Part shown: piece after piece, positions 9,280 through 18,583 of the stretch
Layout of the letters: every line of letters starts with the position of its first letter
Position numbering within the stretch: position 1 is the first letter of the stretch
NCBI RefSeq assembly: GCF_901905185.1
Contig: NZ_CABFMQ020000002.1
Location: 1-64,000, forward strand
Source: Methylocella tundrae
GTDB lineage: Bacteria; Pseudomonadota; Alphaproteobacteria; Rhizobiales; Beijerinckiaceae
Length of the DNA: 64,000 nt
Direction: 5' to 3'
Made by a program: the position numbers and the translations under genes
Notes under the pieces: generated by a model
The model's input: only the letters and a program-made list of their open reading frames with translations
Told to the model about the DNA's origin: nothing
Databases searched by the model: none

Positions 9280-9513
9280 ATGAAGAACGCTTTTTCATGG
9301 ATCATCGCCAGCGCGCTCGTGCTGTCCTTCGCAAACATCAGCTTCGCGCAGCAGCAGGCCCCCGCCGCTGCGCCTGCGGCTGCCGCTGCAAAGCCGGCGG
9401 CCTCCGACGCCGCGAAGAAGGCCAAAGCCAAGGAATGCTCCGACCAGGCCGACGCCAAAGGTCTGCACGGCAAAGCGCGCAAGGAATTCCGCTCAAAATG
9501 CAAGCGCAGCTAG
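9280..9513 (+). CDS. PsiF-repeat small exported protein
   Basis: This 77-residue protein has a cleavable signal peptide (MKNAFSWIIASALVLSFANISFAQQ), an Ala/Pro linker, and one PsiF repeat (KECSDQADAKGLHGKARKEF ending SKCKRS) with the two conserved Cys. PsiF proteins are periplasmic and known as phosphate-starvation-inducible in E. coli; molecular function is unknown. ATG 9280 is preceded by GGAGGG at 9267-9272, a strong ribosome site, so longer upstream starts are not needed. It is divergent from sahR. Confidence 0.85.
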   Translation: MKNAFSWIIASALVLSFANISFAQQQAPAAAPAAAAAKPAASDAAKKAKAKECSDQADAKGLHGKARKEFRSKCKRS

Positions 9514-9648
9514 TCCTCAATGCGGCTCAGAAGCGCGCGCCTAGCGATTCGCAATGCCGGGTCTGCCAGCCGGCGGATGAAGGCGCGATCCTGAACCGCG
9601 CGTGCTCGATGCGGGCTTCGCCAAAATGGAACAAGATCAGACAAACGA

Positions 9649-10419
9649 ATGACAGTCATCCGCTCCTTGCTCTTCAATGTTCTATTCTACGCGAATATAA
9701 CCGTTCTTGCGTTCTTGGGCCTGCCTACTCTGTTGATGAAGCGCGCCGCCGTTCAGGAACTCGCGCGGATCTGGTCGCGCAACTCTTTGTGGCTGCTCAA
9801 ATGGATTTGCGGAACCACGGTCGAGTTCAGGGGGCTTCACAATCTTCCCTCAGGCGCCTGCATTATTGCCGCGAAACATCACTCCGCTCTCGAGACCTTC
9901 GCGCTGACCACGCAGATGGGCGACTTCACATTTGTGTTGAAGCGCGAATTGATGTCGATCCCCTTTTTCGGCTGGTATCTAAAAGGCGCCGAGCAGATTG
10001 GCATTGAACGCGCGAAGCGCGGGCAGGCTCTTGCCGACCTGACGCGGCAGGTGCGTCAGGCCATCGCCGAGGAGCGGCAGGTCTTTATCTTCCCTGAGGG
10101 CACTCGCAAGGCCGTGGGGGCCCCGCCCGACTATAAAGCGGGCGTCGCCCATTTATGCCTGTCCACCGGCGCCATATGCGTGCCTGTCGCCTTGAATTCC
10201 GGCCTGTTCTGGCCGCGCCGGGGCATTCTGCGGCGGCCGGGGCGCGTCGTCATCGAATTCCTCCCCCCGCTGGCCCCCGACACGGACAAGCAGAATTTCA
10301 TGCGCGCCTTACAAGCGCGAATCGAAACCGCCACGGCAAGGCTCATCGATGAATCGATCGCCGCCGATCCATCCCTGAGGACCGTACTGCCGCCGCAAGC
10401 GAACAGCGCGACAGGCTGA
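9649..10419 (+). CDS. plsC: 1-acyl-sn-glycerol-3-phosphate acyltransferase
   Basis: It acylates lysophosphatidate to phosphatidate in phospholipid synthesis at the inner membrane. The protein has 256 residues, with a hydrophobic N-terminal segment (residues ~5-30), the acyltransferase box KHHSALETF (residues 76-84) and FPEGTR at 148-153. The first box reads as HX4E instead of the canonical HX4D, with Glu82 in the Asp position; I recall the same substitution from related alphaproteobacterial enzymes but could not check it here. It stands alone between psiF-like and a LexA-box gene. Confidence 0.88.
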   Translation: MTVIRSLLFNVLFYANITVLAFLGLPTLLMKRAAVQELARIWSRNSLWLLKWICGTTVEFRGLHNLPSGACIIAAKHHSALETFALTTQMGDFTFVLKRELMSIPFFGWYLKGAEQIGIERAKRGQALADLTRQVRQAIAEERQVFIFPEGTRKAVGAPPDYKAGVAHLCLSTGAICVPVALNSGLFWPRRGILRRPGRVVIEFLPPLAPDTDKQNFMRALQARIETATARLIDESIAADPSLRTVLPPQANSATG

Positions 10420-10480
10420 CCGGCAAGGCCTGCGGGCGAGTCAAAAGGACGCGGCCAAGCGAAACATTCGGGCGATATGG

Positions 10481-10513
10481 TTGACAAAATCTTGACATGT
10501 TCTATTTATGTTC
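10481..10513 (+). promoter_or_regulatory. SOS promoter: -35/-10 with LexA box
   Basis: GTTC (10499-10502), seven bases, then GTTC (10510-10513) form the alphaproteobacterial LexA box GTTC-N7-GTTC. TTGACA at 10481-10486 and TATTTA at 10503-10508 with a 16-bp spacer make a good promoter, and the box covers the -10 element, an ideal position for repression. It lies about 28 bp upstream of the gene at 10541. Confidence 0.75.
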
Positions 10514-10540
10514 CTTCAGTGATGAGGGGACCCGAGGCCG

Positions 10541-11014
10541 ATGGGCATAGTAGTTCCGCAGCGCAGCATCAGATTTCGGTCAATTCGAGAGAAGCGCGCG
10601 GTGGATCGCCAGGCGCCGGGCTCCCCAGCGCCAAGAGAGCTTCGACGTCGGCTCCTCGGTCCAAATGCGCCGCTCCGTTGCCTTGCGGGAGATTCCCTGG
10701 CGGCTCATTTCCACAAATGGCGCGGCGCGTCCGGACAATGTTACATTTTCTCTGTTTTTCCCGTTCTTGCCAACGAAGTGCTCGGCGGCCTTCCTGAATT
10801 TGACGGCGCCGTCGCGGTAGCTGTCGCGCGCGACGCCGGGGGCAAGAGGCGGCGCGTCGCCGTCCTTGATCTTCGCTGGCTGGAGGGACAGTTTTGCGGC
10901 GATGCCGAAGCCGTTGGCGCAGCCCTACGGTCTGGCGTCAGCGAGTGGCACGTTCACCTTCTTGCAAAGGACGAAAAATCGCGTCACGCCGTCATCGTTG
11001 ATATGACGTCGTAA
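10541..11014 (+). CDS. Conserved hypothetical protein, probably SOS-controlled
   Basis: This 157-residue protein begins with an Arg-rich, low-complexity N-terminal third. A more protein-like part follows (KWRGASGQCYIFSVFP at ~66-81, then DGAVAVAVARD and the tail SEWHVHLLA). The WRGASG...Y segment with a following small-domain pattern looks like a family of short alphaproteobacterial proteins with no assigned function. There is no signal peptide or membrane segment. GAGGGG about 10 nt before ATG 10541 is a reasonable ribosome site. The LexA box immediately upstream suggests induction by DNA damage. The N-terminal boundary is uncertain. Confidence 0.65.
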   Translation: MGIVVPQRSIRFRSIREKRAVDRQAPGSPAPRELRRRLLGPNAPLRCLAGDSLAAHFHKWRGASGQCYIFSVFPVLANEVLGGLPEFDGAVAVAVARDAGGKRRRVAVLDLRWLEGQFCGDAEAVGAALRSGVSEWHVHLLAKDEKSRHAVIVDMTS

Positions 11015-11065
11015 TCAGCGTCCTTTTGTTTCGCGGTCTCATCCTTCTGGAAGCGCCTGCTGAAT

Positions 11066-11593
11066 TCATCCGCCCATCTGCCGCGCAAGCCATTCAAGCG
11101 TTTCGTCGTGGATCGAGAGGTCCGCCAGATGAGCGTGCGTATTTCTCACATAGTCGAAATTATGGCCTGAAACGCCGACGCCCTGATTGATCAGCCGCAG
11201 AAGCTCTTCGCGATCGAGACGTCCCGCATATTGAATATGCGTCCGGTCGGCGACATAGCAGACCGCCTCGATCTGGCGGCCATCCCCTAATATCGCCGGC
11301 AGGACGATCTCGCGATAGACCGACGTTACCTGTTCGCGCGCCCGCAGATAGTCGAGCGTCGCGGCGGCCTGCAAGGCGCCGACGCGGAATGCGACGCCCC
11401 TGCACGAGCCGCCGCGATCGAGGCCAAGGACGAGGCCCGGCCGCTCGCTGGTGCCGCGATGAACATGTGAATAGACGCAGAGCGCGCGATGATAGCCGCG
11501 CACCAGCGCGCCCTGCCGTTCGGTGAATTGAAACCCCGGCCGCCACATCAGCGAGCCATAACCGAACACCCAGAGATCCTCAGCGGCCGCCAT
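11066..11593 (-). CDS. chaC: Glutathione-specific gamma-glutamylcyclotransferase (ChaC family)
   Basis: It is predicted to split glutathione into 5-oxoproline and Cys-Gly in the cytoplasm. The protein has 175 residues with the substrate-binding motif VFGYGSLMW (residues 9-17), the RGYHRALCVYS segment, GLVLGLDRGG, and the catalytic Glu region in REIVLP. The length matches bacterial ChaC. It is convergent with the SOS-type gene and divergent from the DUF2125 gene, so probably monocistronic. Confidence 0.88.
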   Translation of the reverse strand: MAAAEDLWVFGYGSLMWRPGFQFTERQGALVRGYHRALCVYSHVHRGTSERPGLVLGLDRGGSCRGVAFRVGALQAAATLDYLRAREQVTSVYREIVLPAILGDGRQIEAVCYVADRTHIQYAGRLDREELLRLINQGVGVSGHNFDYVRNTHAHLADLSIHDETLEWLARQMGG

Positions 11594-11745
11594 AGCAAAT
11601 TTGCTCCTTGCCAGGACGCGCTATAAACGAAGAAGCGCATCGCGAAAAGATTCGGCGCTTTCGCTTTTGCTCGCACGCGGCGGCGCGGCTGATCGATTGT
11701 CGCGCGCCCCAAAGCCCGGCTCGTTTGCCCGCAAAGGAGGCGCAT

Positions 11746-12798
11746 ATGCCAATGAAAGGCGCGGCGCTACGGCGCCGCCGGACGTCGAGCATTCTCGCGC
11801 TCATAGTATTGACGATATTGGGGGCGGCCGCAGCCGGCTGGTCGCTGTTTTGGTATGCGGCGGCCCGTCAAACCGACGCCGTCGTGACTGCCTGGATCGC
11901 GCGCGAGGCCACGCTCGGGCGCGTTTGGAGCTGCCCTCAGCGCCACATCGGCGGTTATCCGCTCGACATCGAAATGAGCTGCGCCGGCCTCCAGTTTCGC
12001 GGCAAACTCGTTGGCGGCGATTTTACAGGGTCGTTGCATGGGTTTCGCGCATCGTCCTCCGTGCTGCGGCCAGAGCGCCTCACGGCGCAGCTCGAGAGCC
12101 CCTTTACCGGCAAGACGCCAGACGGAAAACTCGACCTCGCGCTGCAGTGGGCGAAACTCGATTTGACGATAGAAGGACCGCCCGACGCGTTGACGCGTTT
12201 TTCCCTCGAGGGCGATCAAATGCTGCTGAAGGGATCAATGATTGGCGTTGGGGCGCTGAATTCGGGAGCCAAGACGGTGCAGGTCTCGATAACTCCGAGA
12301 CCTGACGGCGAAGCCGCTTTGAACTTCGACATCGCCATGAATGGCGTCGCAATTCCGTCGATGAGCGATGTGCTCGGCCTCGACGCGCCACTCGACGCGA
12401 TCCTCGCGGGAACGGTGACAAAAATTGATTCTTCGACCGCCGGAACGCTCTTCGAGGACATGGAGCGATGGCGTGAAAAGGGTGGCCGTCTTGATGTGAG
12501 AACCGCGCTGCTGACGAGCGGAAGCGCAAAACTCGACGCGCGCGGCAGTCTTGATCTTGATGAGGCGCACCGTCCCCGTGGCAAGTTGGATACAGCGTTT
12601 GAGGGGCTGAATCCTGTGCTTGGACGCCTTGGAGTTGACCCTCGCGTTCTGACGGCAAGCTCCCTGTTGACGAATTTCCTCGGCCATGCGCAGGGAAAGC
12701 AGCAAGCCGAGGCGGCCCGGCTGCCTCTGCGCATCGCCGATGGCTGGCTATTGATCGGGCCGATTCGCACGCCCGTGCGCCTGCCCGCGCTTTATTGA
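11746..12798 (+). CDS. DUF2125 membrane-anchored protein
   Basis: This 350-residue protein has one N-terminal membrane helix (ILALIVLTILGAAAAGWSLF, residues ~16-35) and a large periplasmic part. The WSCPQRHIGGYPLDIEMSC segment near residue 65 and the repeated beta-strand pattern identify the DUF2125 family of alphaproteobacteria, whose function is unknown. ATG 11746 is fixed by AAAGGAGG at 11733-11740; the frame runs further upstream without a comparable site. Confidence 0.82.
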   Translation: MPMKGAALRRRRTSSILALIVLTILGAAAAGWSLFWYAAARQTDAVVTAWIAREATLGRVWSCPQRHIGGYPLDIEMSCAGLQFRGKLVGGDFTGSLHGFRASSSVLRPERLTAQLESPFTGKTPDGKLDLALQWAKLDLTIEGPPDALTRFSLEGDQMLLKGSMIGVGALNSGAKTVQVSITPRPDGEAALNFDIAMNGVAIPSMSDVLGLDAPLDAILAGTVTKIDSSTAGTLFEDMERWREKGGRLDVRTALLTSGSAKLDARGSLDLDEAHRPRGKLDTAFEGLNPVLGRLGVDPRVLTASSLLTNFLGHAQGKQQAEAARLPLRIADGWLLIGPIRTPVRLPALY

Positions 12799-12932
12799 GT
12801 TCGTTCCAGGGAGGCTGCTGCGACAATCAGCCGCGCGCCGCGCACGACAGAAAACAGCTTCGGCTCCGGCCTTTGCCTTATCGCACGCCGTCCCACGTAA
12901 CGGATATGCTTTTCATTCAATCAAAGTGCTTA

Positions 12933-14399
12933 TTAGTAGGCGCGGTTGCGCAAGACCTCGAAGCAGGTGCGTATCAATATATTGATATCGAGCCCAAACG
13001 ACCAATGATTGACGTACCAGAGGTCCAATTTGACCCGTTCCACCATTTGCTCGAGACGGCCGGTTTCGCCCCGCAGTCCATTGACCTGGGCCCATCCGGT
13101 CATGCCGGGTTTAACGTGATGGCGAAATGCATATTTCGCGATCAGGACCTTATATTCATTGTCGTGCGCCAGTGCGTGGGGACGCGGCCCGACCAGAGAC
13201 ATGTCGCCCATGAGCACATTGAAGAGCTGGGGCAATTCATCAAGGCTTGACCGGCGCAAAAACTGGCCGACCCTCGTCACCCGGCGATCATTGCGCCGCG
13301 CCTGCGTCACGACGGCCCCGTCTTCCTGGACGGTCATCGAGCGAAACTTGAAAATGACGAATTGCTTGGCGTTAAATCCGTTGCGCCGCTGCTTGAAGAT
13401 CACCGGCCCTTTGCTGTCGAGCTTGATAAGAACCGCGATCAAAAGAAACAGCGGCGTCAAAAGCACGATTCCTATTGAAGCGCATAGGATATCCAGCGTC
13501 CGCTTGACCGCTCTTTCCATAGTCGTCAACGGCGCGCGCTGAATTTCGAGGCTAAGTTCGGGACCATTGGTCGACAAGGCGCGTCGTCCCAATACCGATC
13601 TGATCGTATAGTCCGGGAGCAGATGAGCGGGAAGCGGCGACGCGCGCAACCGTTCCCGAACGGTTTCGAGAAGTTCCTTGCTGCTCCAGCGGAGCGCCAG
13701 GACAAATCCGTCAACGCCGCGTTCGCGCGCTTCGTGGAGCGCCCGGTCGAGATCGACAAGCACGTCGTCCGGTGATGACGCCTTGGCGGCGGGCAATGAC
13801 ACGCGCACCACTTCATTCATGCCGAAATAGCGAAAAAGAACGGCTGTGCTCAATCTCATCAATTCGGAAGGCTCGCCGATCGTGACGACCCTCCGTCCGG
13901 GCAGGCTTCCCTTGGCCATTAAAGATCGCGACGTTTTCTCGGCAAACCAGCGGGCAAGAAGCAGCAGCGAAATTTGCAAGAGAGCTGAGGCGACGATTGA
14001 GCCATGCGGCAACAGAGCGTCGCCCTTGAGAAACACCAGGAAGATAGCGACGAAAAGGCTGACAATGGCCCAGGTCAAAAAAATCCGGCCGAGATAGCGT
14101 GAGGGCGACAGCAGAACGGGCAACCGGTAAAGTCCCCGCGAACTCGCGACATAGGCGTAGAGCAGCCCCTCTGAAAGACCGACTCCCAAGCTGACTTCAA
14201 TCGCTGTATTTTGCCCGGACCAAAAATGCTGGTAGAGCGCCCCGCCAAATACGCTCGCAAAGGTAATTACTAAAATGTCAACAAGTCCGACAATAACCTC
14301 AATGTTTTTGTAGGATACATGAAGCCTTGATGAAGCTGAAATCGACGTACGAGCGTCGACCTCCGATTCCGCAATCTGACTCAAGCGGTTAAAGTACAT
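12933..14399 (-). CDS. Exopolysaccharide polyprenyl glycosylphosphotransferase (WcaJ/ExoY-like)
   Basis: It is predicted to transfer a sugar-1-phosphate from a nucleotide sugar to undecaprenyl phosphate, starting exopolysaccharide repeat synthesis. The protein has 488 residues with four to five membrane helices in residues ~35-170, a central nucleotide-binding-like region, and a C-terminal bacterial sugar-transferase domain from ~290. That domain includes KRTLDILCASIGI, IFKFRSM, RRSSLDELPQLFNVL, MSLVGPRP and KPGMTGWAQVNG. The sugar cannot be told from sequence. No other polysaccharide gene is adjacent, so it is an isolated initiating enzyme here. Confidence 0.9.
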   Translation of the reverse strand: MYFNRLSQIAESEVDARTSISASSRLHVSYKNIEVIVGLVDILVITFASVFGGALYQHFWSGQNTAIEVSLGVGLSEGLLYAYVASSRGLYRLPVLLSPSRYLGRIFLTWAIVSLFVAIFLVFLKGDALLPHGSIVASALLQISLLLLARWFAEKTSRSLMAKGSLPGRRVVTIGEPSELMRLSTAVLFRYFGMNEVVRVSLPAAKASSPDDVLVDLDRALHEARERGVDGFVLALRWSSKELLETVRERLRASPLPAHLLPDYTIRSVLGRRALSTNGPELSLEIQRAPLTTMERAVKRTLDILCASIGIVLLTPLFLLIAVLIKLDSKGPVIFKQRRNGFNAKQFVIFKFRSMTVQEDGAVVTQARRNDRRVTRVGQFLRRSSLDELPQLFNVLMGDMSLVGPRPHALAHDNEYKVLIAKYAFRHHVKPGMTGWAQVNGLRGETGRLEQMVERVKLDLWYVNHWSFGLDINILIRTCFEVLRNRAY

Positions 14400-14669
14400 T
14401 TTAGACTCGCACTGTTCAGCAGGTTGCTTATTAACATTAAGCTACAATAAACTGGAAAAATCAACCTAAAACCAAGCTAGGCGCGCGCCAAAAAGAGTTC
14501 TGTGCGGAGGAGCACATTGGATATTCACGTAAACTTTAAGCGGGCGCGCTCCCAGCACTTCTTTCAACCGCAGGTCTTCATCATGTCCTTCTCGCAACGA
14601 CGAAACTGAGATATCGAGCGCTACGAAAGGAACAATAAAACCGCGGACACATGTTTTGACGAACCCGTC

Positions 14670-14687
14670 TTGAGGCGCAAGCCTCAA
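14670..14687 (-). terminator. Hairpin at the thrS stop codon
   Basis: A perfect 7-bp stem (ttgaggc / gcctcaa) closes a gcaa loop and includes the TGA stop of thrS. It lacks a T-run. It may terminate or protect the thrS transcript. Confidence 0.35.
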
Positions 14688-16663
14688 TTGAGTAAGTTTA
14701 TAAGCAATTTTTGCGCCGCAACATCCGAATGATCCCGCCGGAGATCGGGAGCCAACGCTTCTTCGGCCAGCGCTTCGACAGCCTCGCTGAGCGCAACCGT
14801 CGTCTGCGCGGATGAGCCTAGCCGCCGGATCGACACTGCGCCGTCAATGCTCTCGCGCTTGCCTACGACGAGCAGAACCGGAACCTTCGCGAGCGAATGC
14901 TCCCGCACCTTGTAAGTGATTTTCTCATTACGGAGATCTCCCTCCACCCGCAGCCCCTTTTTGCGAGCCGCGGCGATCACCTCATACGCGTAGTCGTCAG
15001 CCTCTTTTGTAATGGTCGCCACGACGATCTGCAGGGGCGCAAGCCAGAGCGGCAGATGTCCTGCGAAATGCTCGATCAATATGCCGGTGAAGCGCTCAAG
15101 CGAACCAAACATGGCGCGATGGATCATCACAGGGGTCTTCTTTTCGCTATCGGCGTCAATGTAGAAGGCGCCAAACCGACCGGGCAAATTGAAATCGACC
15201 TGAATGGTTCCGCACTGCCATTCGCGGCCGATTGCGTCACGTAACGTGTATTCCAGTTTTGGACCGTAGAACGCGCCCTCTCCAGGATTAATGGCGGTCC
15301 TGGCGCCACGCGCTGCAAGGACTTCCAGCACTCGCGAAAGGGCCGCCTCCGCCTTGTCCCAGGCTTCGTCGGAGCCGACGCGCTTCTCGGGGCGCGTCGA
15401 AAGCTTGATCACAATGTCGTCGAAGCCGAAATCTTCGTAGATCGAGAGAATGAGGTCATTCACCTTCAAACTCTCGTCCATGATTTGATCTTCGGTGCAG
15501 AATATATGGGCGTCGTCCTGCGTGAAGGCGCGCACCCTCATCACGCCGTGCAGCGCGCCGGAGGGCTCATAGCGATGCACGACGCCGAACTCCGCCAGCT
15601 TCAATGGCAGATCACGGTAAGACTTCAATCCATTCTTGAAAATCTGTACATGGCCCGGACAATTCATCGGCTTCAGCGCGAAGATCCGCTCGTCCTCGGT
15701 TTGCGTCACGAACATGTTGTCGCGATAGGTCTGCCAGTGCCCCGAGGTTTCCCAGAGCGCGCGATCGAGCACTTGCGGGGTATTCACCTCGACATAGCCA
15801 GCCGCCTCCTGCCGCCGCCGCATATAGGCGATCAGCGTCTGAAACAGGGTCCAGCCCTTCGGGTGCCAGAACACTGTTCCGGGCCCCTCCTCCTGGAAAT
15901 GGAACAGGTCCATCTCGCGGCCAAGACGCCGGTGGTCCCGCTTCTCGGCTTCTTCGATCTGCTTCAGATAGGCCGCGAGCTCCTCCTGCGAAGCGAAGGC
16001 GGTCGCGTAAATCCGCTGCAACATCGGCCGTTTCGAATCGCCGCGCCAATAGGCTCCGGCGACCTTCATCAGCTTGAATGCGGCGCCGACCTTACCCGTT
16101 GAGGTCATATGCGGACCGCGGCAGAGATCGAGCCAATCCCCCTGCCTATAGATTTTCAGGTCTTCGTCGCCCGGAATTGAGTCGACGAGTTCGACCTTGA
16201 ACGCTTCGCCGCGCGCCTCGAACCACGACTTCGCCTGATCGCGCGTCCAGACCTCCTTGGTGAAAGGCTTGTCCCTGGCGATGATTTCGCCCATCTTCTT
16301 CTCAATGGCGGGGAAATCGTCCGGCGTGAACGGCTCCTCCCGAAAGAAATCATAATAAAAGCCGTTTTCGATAACCGGGCCGATCGTCACCTGCGTGCCC
16401 GGATAAAGCGTCTGCACGGCTTCCGCCAACACATGCGCGGCGTCATGCCGGATGAGCTCCAGCGCGCGGGGATCGTCACGACTAACGAATTCGATCGTCG
16501 CGCCGCCCGGAATGGGATCGGAGAGATCGCGCAAGGCGCCGTCGATCACCACGGCGACGGATTTCTTGGCGAGCGAAGGCGAAATGCTCTTCGCGACATC
16601 CAGTCCGGTCACGTGAGCGTCGAAGTGGCGGGAAGCGCCATCCGGAAAAGTCACGCTAATCAT
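14684..16663 (-). CDS. thrS: Threonyl-tRNA synthetase
   Basis: It charges tRNA-Thr. All domains are present in the 659 residues: the TGS domain (1-62), the editing domain with [11 protein letters not shown] near 75, the class II core with [10 protein letters not shown] and the motif 2 region [33 protein letters not shown], motif 3 in [11 protein letters not shown], and the anticodon-binding domain (~545-645). GAGGAG about 9 nt upstream supports ATG 16663. The upstream leader holds a stem-loop, described separately. Confidence 0.97.
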   Translation of the reverse strand: MISVTFPDGASRHFDAHVTGLDVAKSISPSLAKKSVAVVIDGALRDLSDPIPGGATIEFVSRDDPRALELIRHDAAHVLAEAVQTLYPGTQVTIGPVIENGFYYDFFREEPFTPDDFPAIEKKMGEIIARDKPFTKEVWTRDQAKSWFEARGEAFKVELVDSIPGDEDLKIYRQGDWLDLCRGPHMTSTGKVGAAFKLMKVAGAYWRGDSKRPMLQRIYATAFASQEELAAYLKQIEEAEKRDHRRLGREMDLFHFQEEGPGTVFWHPKGWTLFQTLIAYMRRRQEAAGYVEVNTPQVLDRALWETSGHWQTYRDNMFVTQTEDERIFALKPMNCPGHVQIFKNGLKSYRDLPLKLAEFGVVHRYEPSGALHGVMRVRAFTQDDAHIFCTEDQIMDESLKVNDLILSIYEDFGFDDIVIKLSTRPEKRVGSDEAWDKAEAALSRVLEVLAARGARTAINPGEGAFYGPKLEYTLRDAIGREWQCGTIQVDFNLPGRFGAFYIDADSEKKTPVMIHRAMFGSLERFTGILIEHFAGHLPLWLAPLQIVVATITKEADDYAYEVIAAARKKGLRVEGDLRNEKITYKVREHSLAKVPVLLVVGKRESIDGAVSIRRLGSSAQTTVALSEAVEALAEEALAPDLRRDHSDVAAQKLLINLLN

Positions 16664-17406
16664 ATTCTACAACTCCTCACCGCTCACTCGCCGAAACCAA
16701 TCGGCGTAAGCGCATTCGATCGCGCAATGGGGGCGACCTGGTTTCTGCCCCGGAGAGAAAATGCTCTCCAGCGGGACTTACGGCGTTTATCCCCGCGGCT
16801 CAAGCCCAGCCCGCACACTCGCAGGCCCGGGCCTCACGACAGCCAGCGTAAGAATGCGTTGATGTAAGAAACAGATCCGCCCAGGGCGACGCTAAAATTG
16901 ATCTATTATTTGGATGCAAAATGGCTTCCGTCTTGCCCTGGCTCTCGCGACGCGGTCGGCGGGACGCCAAGCAACGCAGGGAATATTGCTCAAATGAGAG
17001 AGTCGATTTGTGCAAGGACAAAGAAACGTGATATAGCTTTGTATATAGGCGGTAGATAATCCGGCGCAAGCTCCAATTCGCCGGCCAAGGACCGTCCTAT
17101 ATGGCAGATGTTATTATATTTAATTCATCACCCTTTATTTCTAACGATTTATTCATCTTCATAATCCGACACACGCCCGTGCGATAACGCACATTAGCAG
17201 GTTCGACAAAACATTAAGTGGGTAGTTGGCAACGAACAGAAAGTGAAGAGCAAAAAAGCTCGCGCGTTCTGCTCGCTGGAAAAAATAGGGCTTTGAAGGT
17301 CTTTTATCTAAATTTTTTGCAAACACGAAGTCGTGGCGGATGCACATTCAAAACTGACGTTCATCACGCGCACGCGAAACATAGATTTGAAAAATTTGGC
17401 GATGCT
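16664..17406. other. Intergenic region: thrS leader and upstream of luxR-type gene
   Basis: The left part is the thrS 5' leader, with a perfect 6-bp hairpin GGAGAG/CTCTCC at 16752-16769 about 90 bp before the start. No T-box specifier or tRNA-like fold is evident. From about 16,870 the sequence becomes distinctly AT-rich, and it stays so into the next gene. An open frame reaches back from the LuxR-type gene to a GTG at 17218, but without a ribosome site. I see no other convincing gene. Confidence 0.55.
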
Positions 17407-18096
17407 ATGACTCCTTTCGCAATATATTTGGATGAAATCGATTCTGAATGCGAAGAAAAGCGGGTTCTCGCCGCATTCACGCGTCGAGTTACCGAAGTTG
17501 CAATTCTCTCGAGATCATCCCGCTCCAGTTGGAATTCGACGGACCCGCTGAACATTTTATCTCAGCCGGCACTCCTGCTTGATCTCGACGGCTTTGTCGT
17601 CGAGGCTAACGAGGCGGCGGCCTCCTTATTCAATAACGACATAAGGGTGCGCCAAAGGCGCCTTTTCATACGTGATCCGGAAGCCCGAAACAGGCTTCGC
17701 ATTTATGTGGATCAATTCGAATATGCGACGGCGGAAATTGCCCCGGTGGTCGAACCGATCATTGTCCCGCGTCAGGACAGTCTGCCGATTCTCTTGAGGA
17801 TCTGGCCGATCGACGGCGGCGCGCGCTGGCCCTCGGCAGACGTGCGGGCGCTCGTGACGCTGAACGCTTTGGGTCCGCGGCCCGGGCCGCCGGCCTCCCT
17901 TCTTGCGAGAACATTTTCTCTGACGCCGTCTGAAGCGAAACTCGCCTGCATCATAGCGCGCGGGGCAGGTCCAGACACGGCGGCCGCGGAACTCAACATT
18001 TCGCGTGAGACCGCGCGAAATCAACTAAAGTCGATCTTCGCGAAAACGGCGACGCATCGCCAGGGCGAGTTGGTGGCTCTCCTCTTGCAAGTATAG
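17407..18096 (+). CDS. LuxR-family HTH transcriptional regulator with PAS-like domain
   Basis: This is a probable DNA-binding regulator of 229 residues from ATG 17407. Residues ~55-150 look like a PAS fold (QPALLLDLDGFVVEANEAAASLF). The C terminus (~165-229) is a LuxR/GerE helix-turn-helix with FSLTPSEAKLACIIARG and LNISRETARNQLKSIFAKTATHRQGELVALL. No autoinducer-binding domain or receiver domain is seen, so the signal is unknown. The frame extends to GTG 17218, adding 63 residues of unusual composition that I doubt. It lies at the edge of an AT-rich stretch and appears monocistronic, with a hairpin terminator after it. Confidence 0.82.
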   Translation: MTPFAIYLDEIDSECEEKRVLAAFTRRVTEVAILSRSSRSSWNSTDPLNILSQPALLLDLDGFVVEANEAAASLFNNDIRVRQRRLFIRDPEARNRLRIYVDQFEYATAEIAPVVEPIIVPRQDSLPILLRIWPIDGGARWPSADVRALVTLNALGPRPGPPASLLARTFSLTPSEAKLACIIARGAGPDTAAAELNISRETARNQLKSIFAKTATHRQGELVALLLQV

Positions 18097-18159
18097 GCAC
18101 GTTGCAAGTATAGGCACGGCGCCGCCGCATCATAGGGCTGAATAGAGGCCCGAAGCTGG

Positions 18160-18184
18160 AGCAGAGCCCCTAAGGGCCCTGCTC
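18160..18184 (+). terminator. Terminator hairpin after the LuxR-type gene
   Basis: A ten-base stem AGCAGAGCCC / GGGCCCTGCT has one mismatch and a 4-nt loop, 64 bp after the stop. A long T-run is absent. Confidence 0.5.
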
Positions 18185-18506
18185 TGTTGCGAGAGCTGGA
18201 GGAGGTCGCCCGAAAATCGGCTTCCACACTCCAGCATCCTCGCTCGCGTTTCAGGCTCGGTGGCGTTGCACTAAATTGCGATCGCCTGAGCGCTTTGAAT
18301 TCGTGGATTTGACGTTGGAATCGCGCTTGAGGACGGCATGTAAGAGCCGATGCGTTCTCTCGCGCTATGTCGGCGCCGTCAGAACAACGACTCAATTCTT
18401 CCCCGAAGCGACCCGCATCATAAAAGATAGAGAGGCCGCAGCCTCTCCGGATCAAATGGATCTACCCTTTGGCCAGTGACGGCCACGGGGATTCAACAGC
18501 TAAAAA

Positions 18507-18531
18507 GCGCTTTCAGGGGAACAGAAAGCGC
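18507..18531. terminator. Hairpin between converging genes
   Basis: A perfect 8-bp stem GCGCTTTC / GAAAGCGC with a 9-nt loop is flanked by an A-run on the left, which reads as a T-run on the minus strand. It suits termination of the minus-strand gene at 18584-19003. Confidence 0.55.
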
Positions 18532-18546
18532 CTCTAAAATTCGCCC

Positions 18547-18570
18547 CTGCCGGACGCTGAACGCCGGCAG
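18547..18570 (-). terminator. Hairpin just after the DUF6197-like gene
   Basis: A perfect 7-bp stem CTGCCGG / CCGGCAG lies 13 bp beyond the stop of the minus-strand gene and is followed by an AT-rich stretch. With the hairpin at 18507 it forms a double terminator. Confidence 0.55.
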
Positions 18571-18583
18571 CTCTTTACTTCTG

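Noticed and set aside
14466..14687. 73-residue open frame beside thrS
   Set aside because: TTG start, no ribosome site, overlaps the thrS stop and hairpin, no recognisable motif.
16664..17100. T-box riboswitch before thrS
   Set aside because: No T-box sequence or specifier-loop pattern was found, and T-boxes are rare in proteobacteria.
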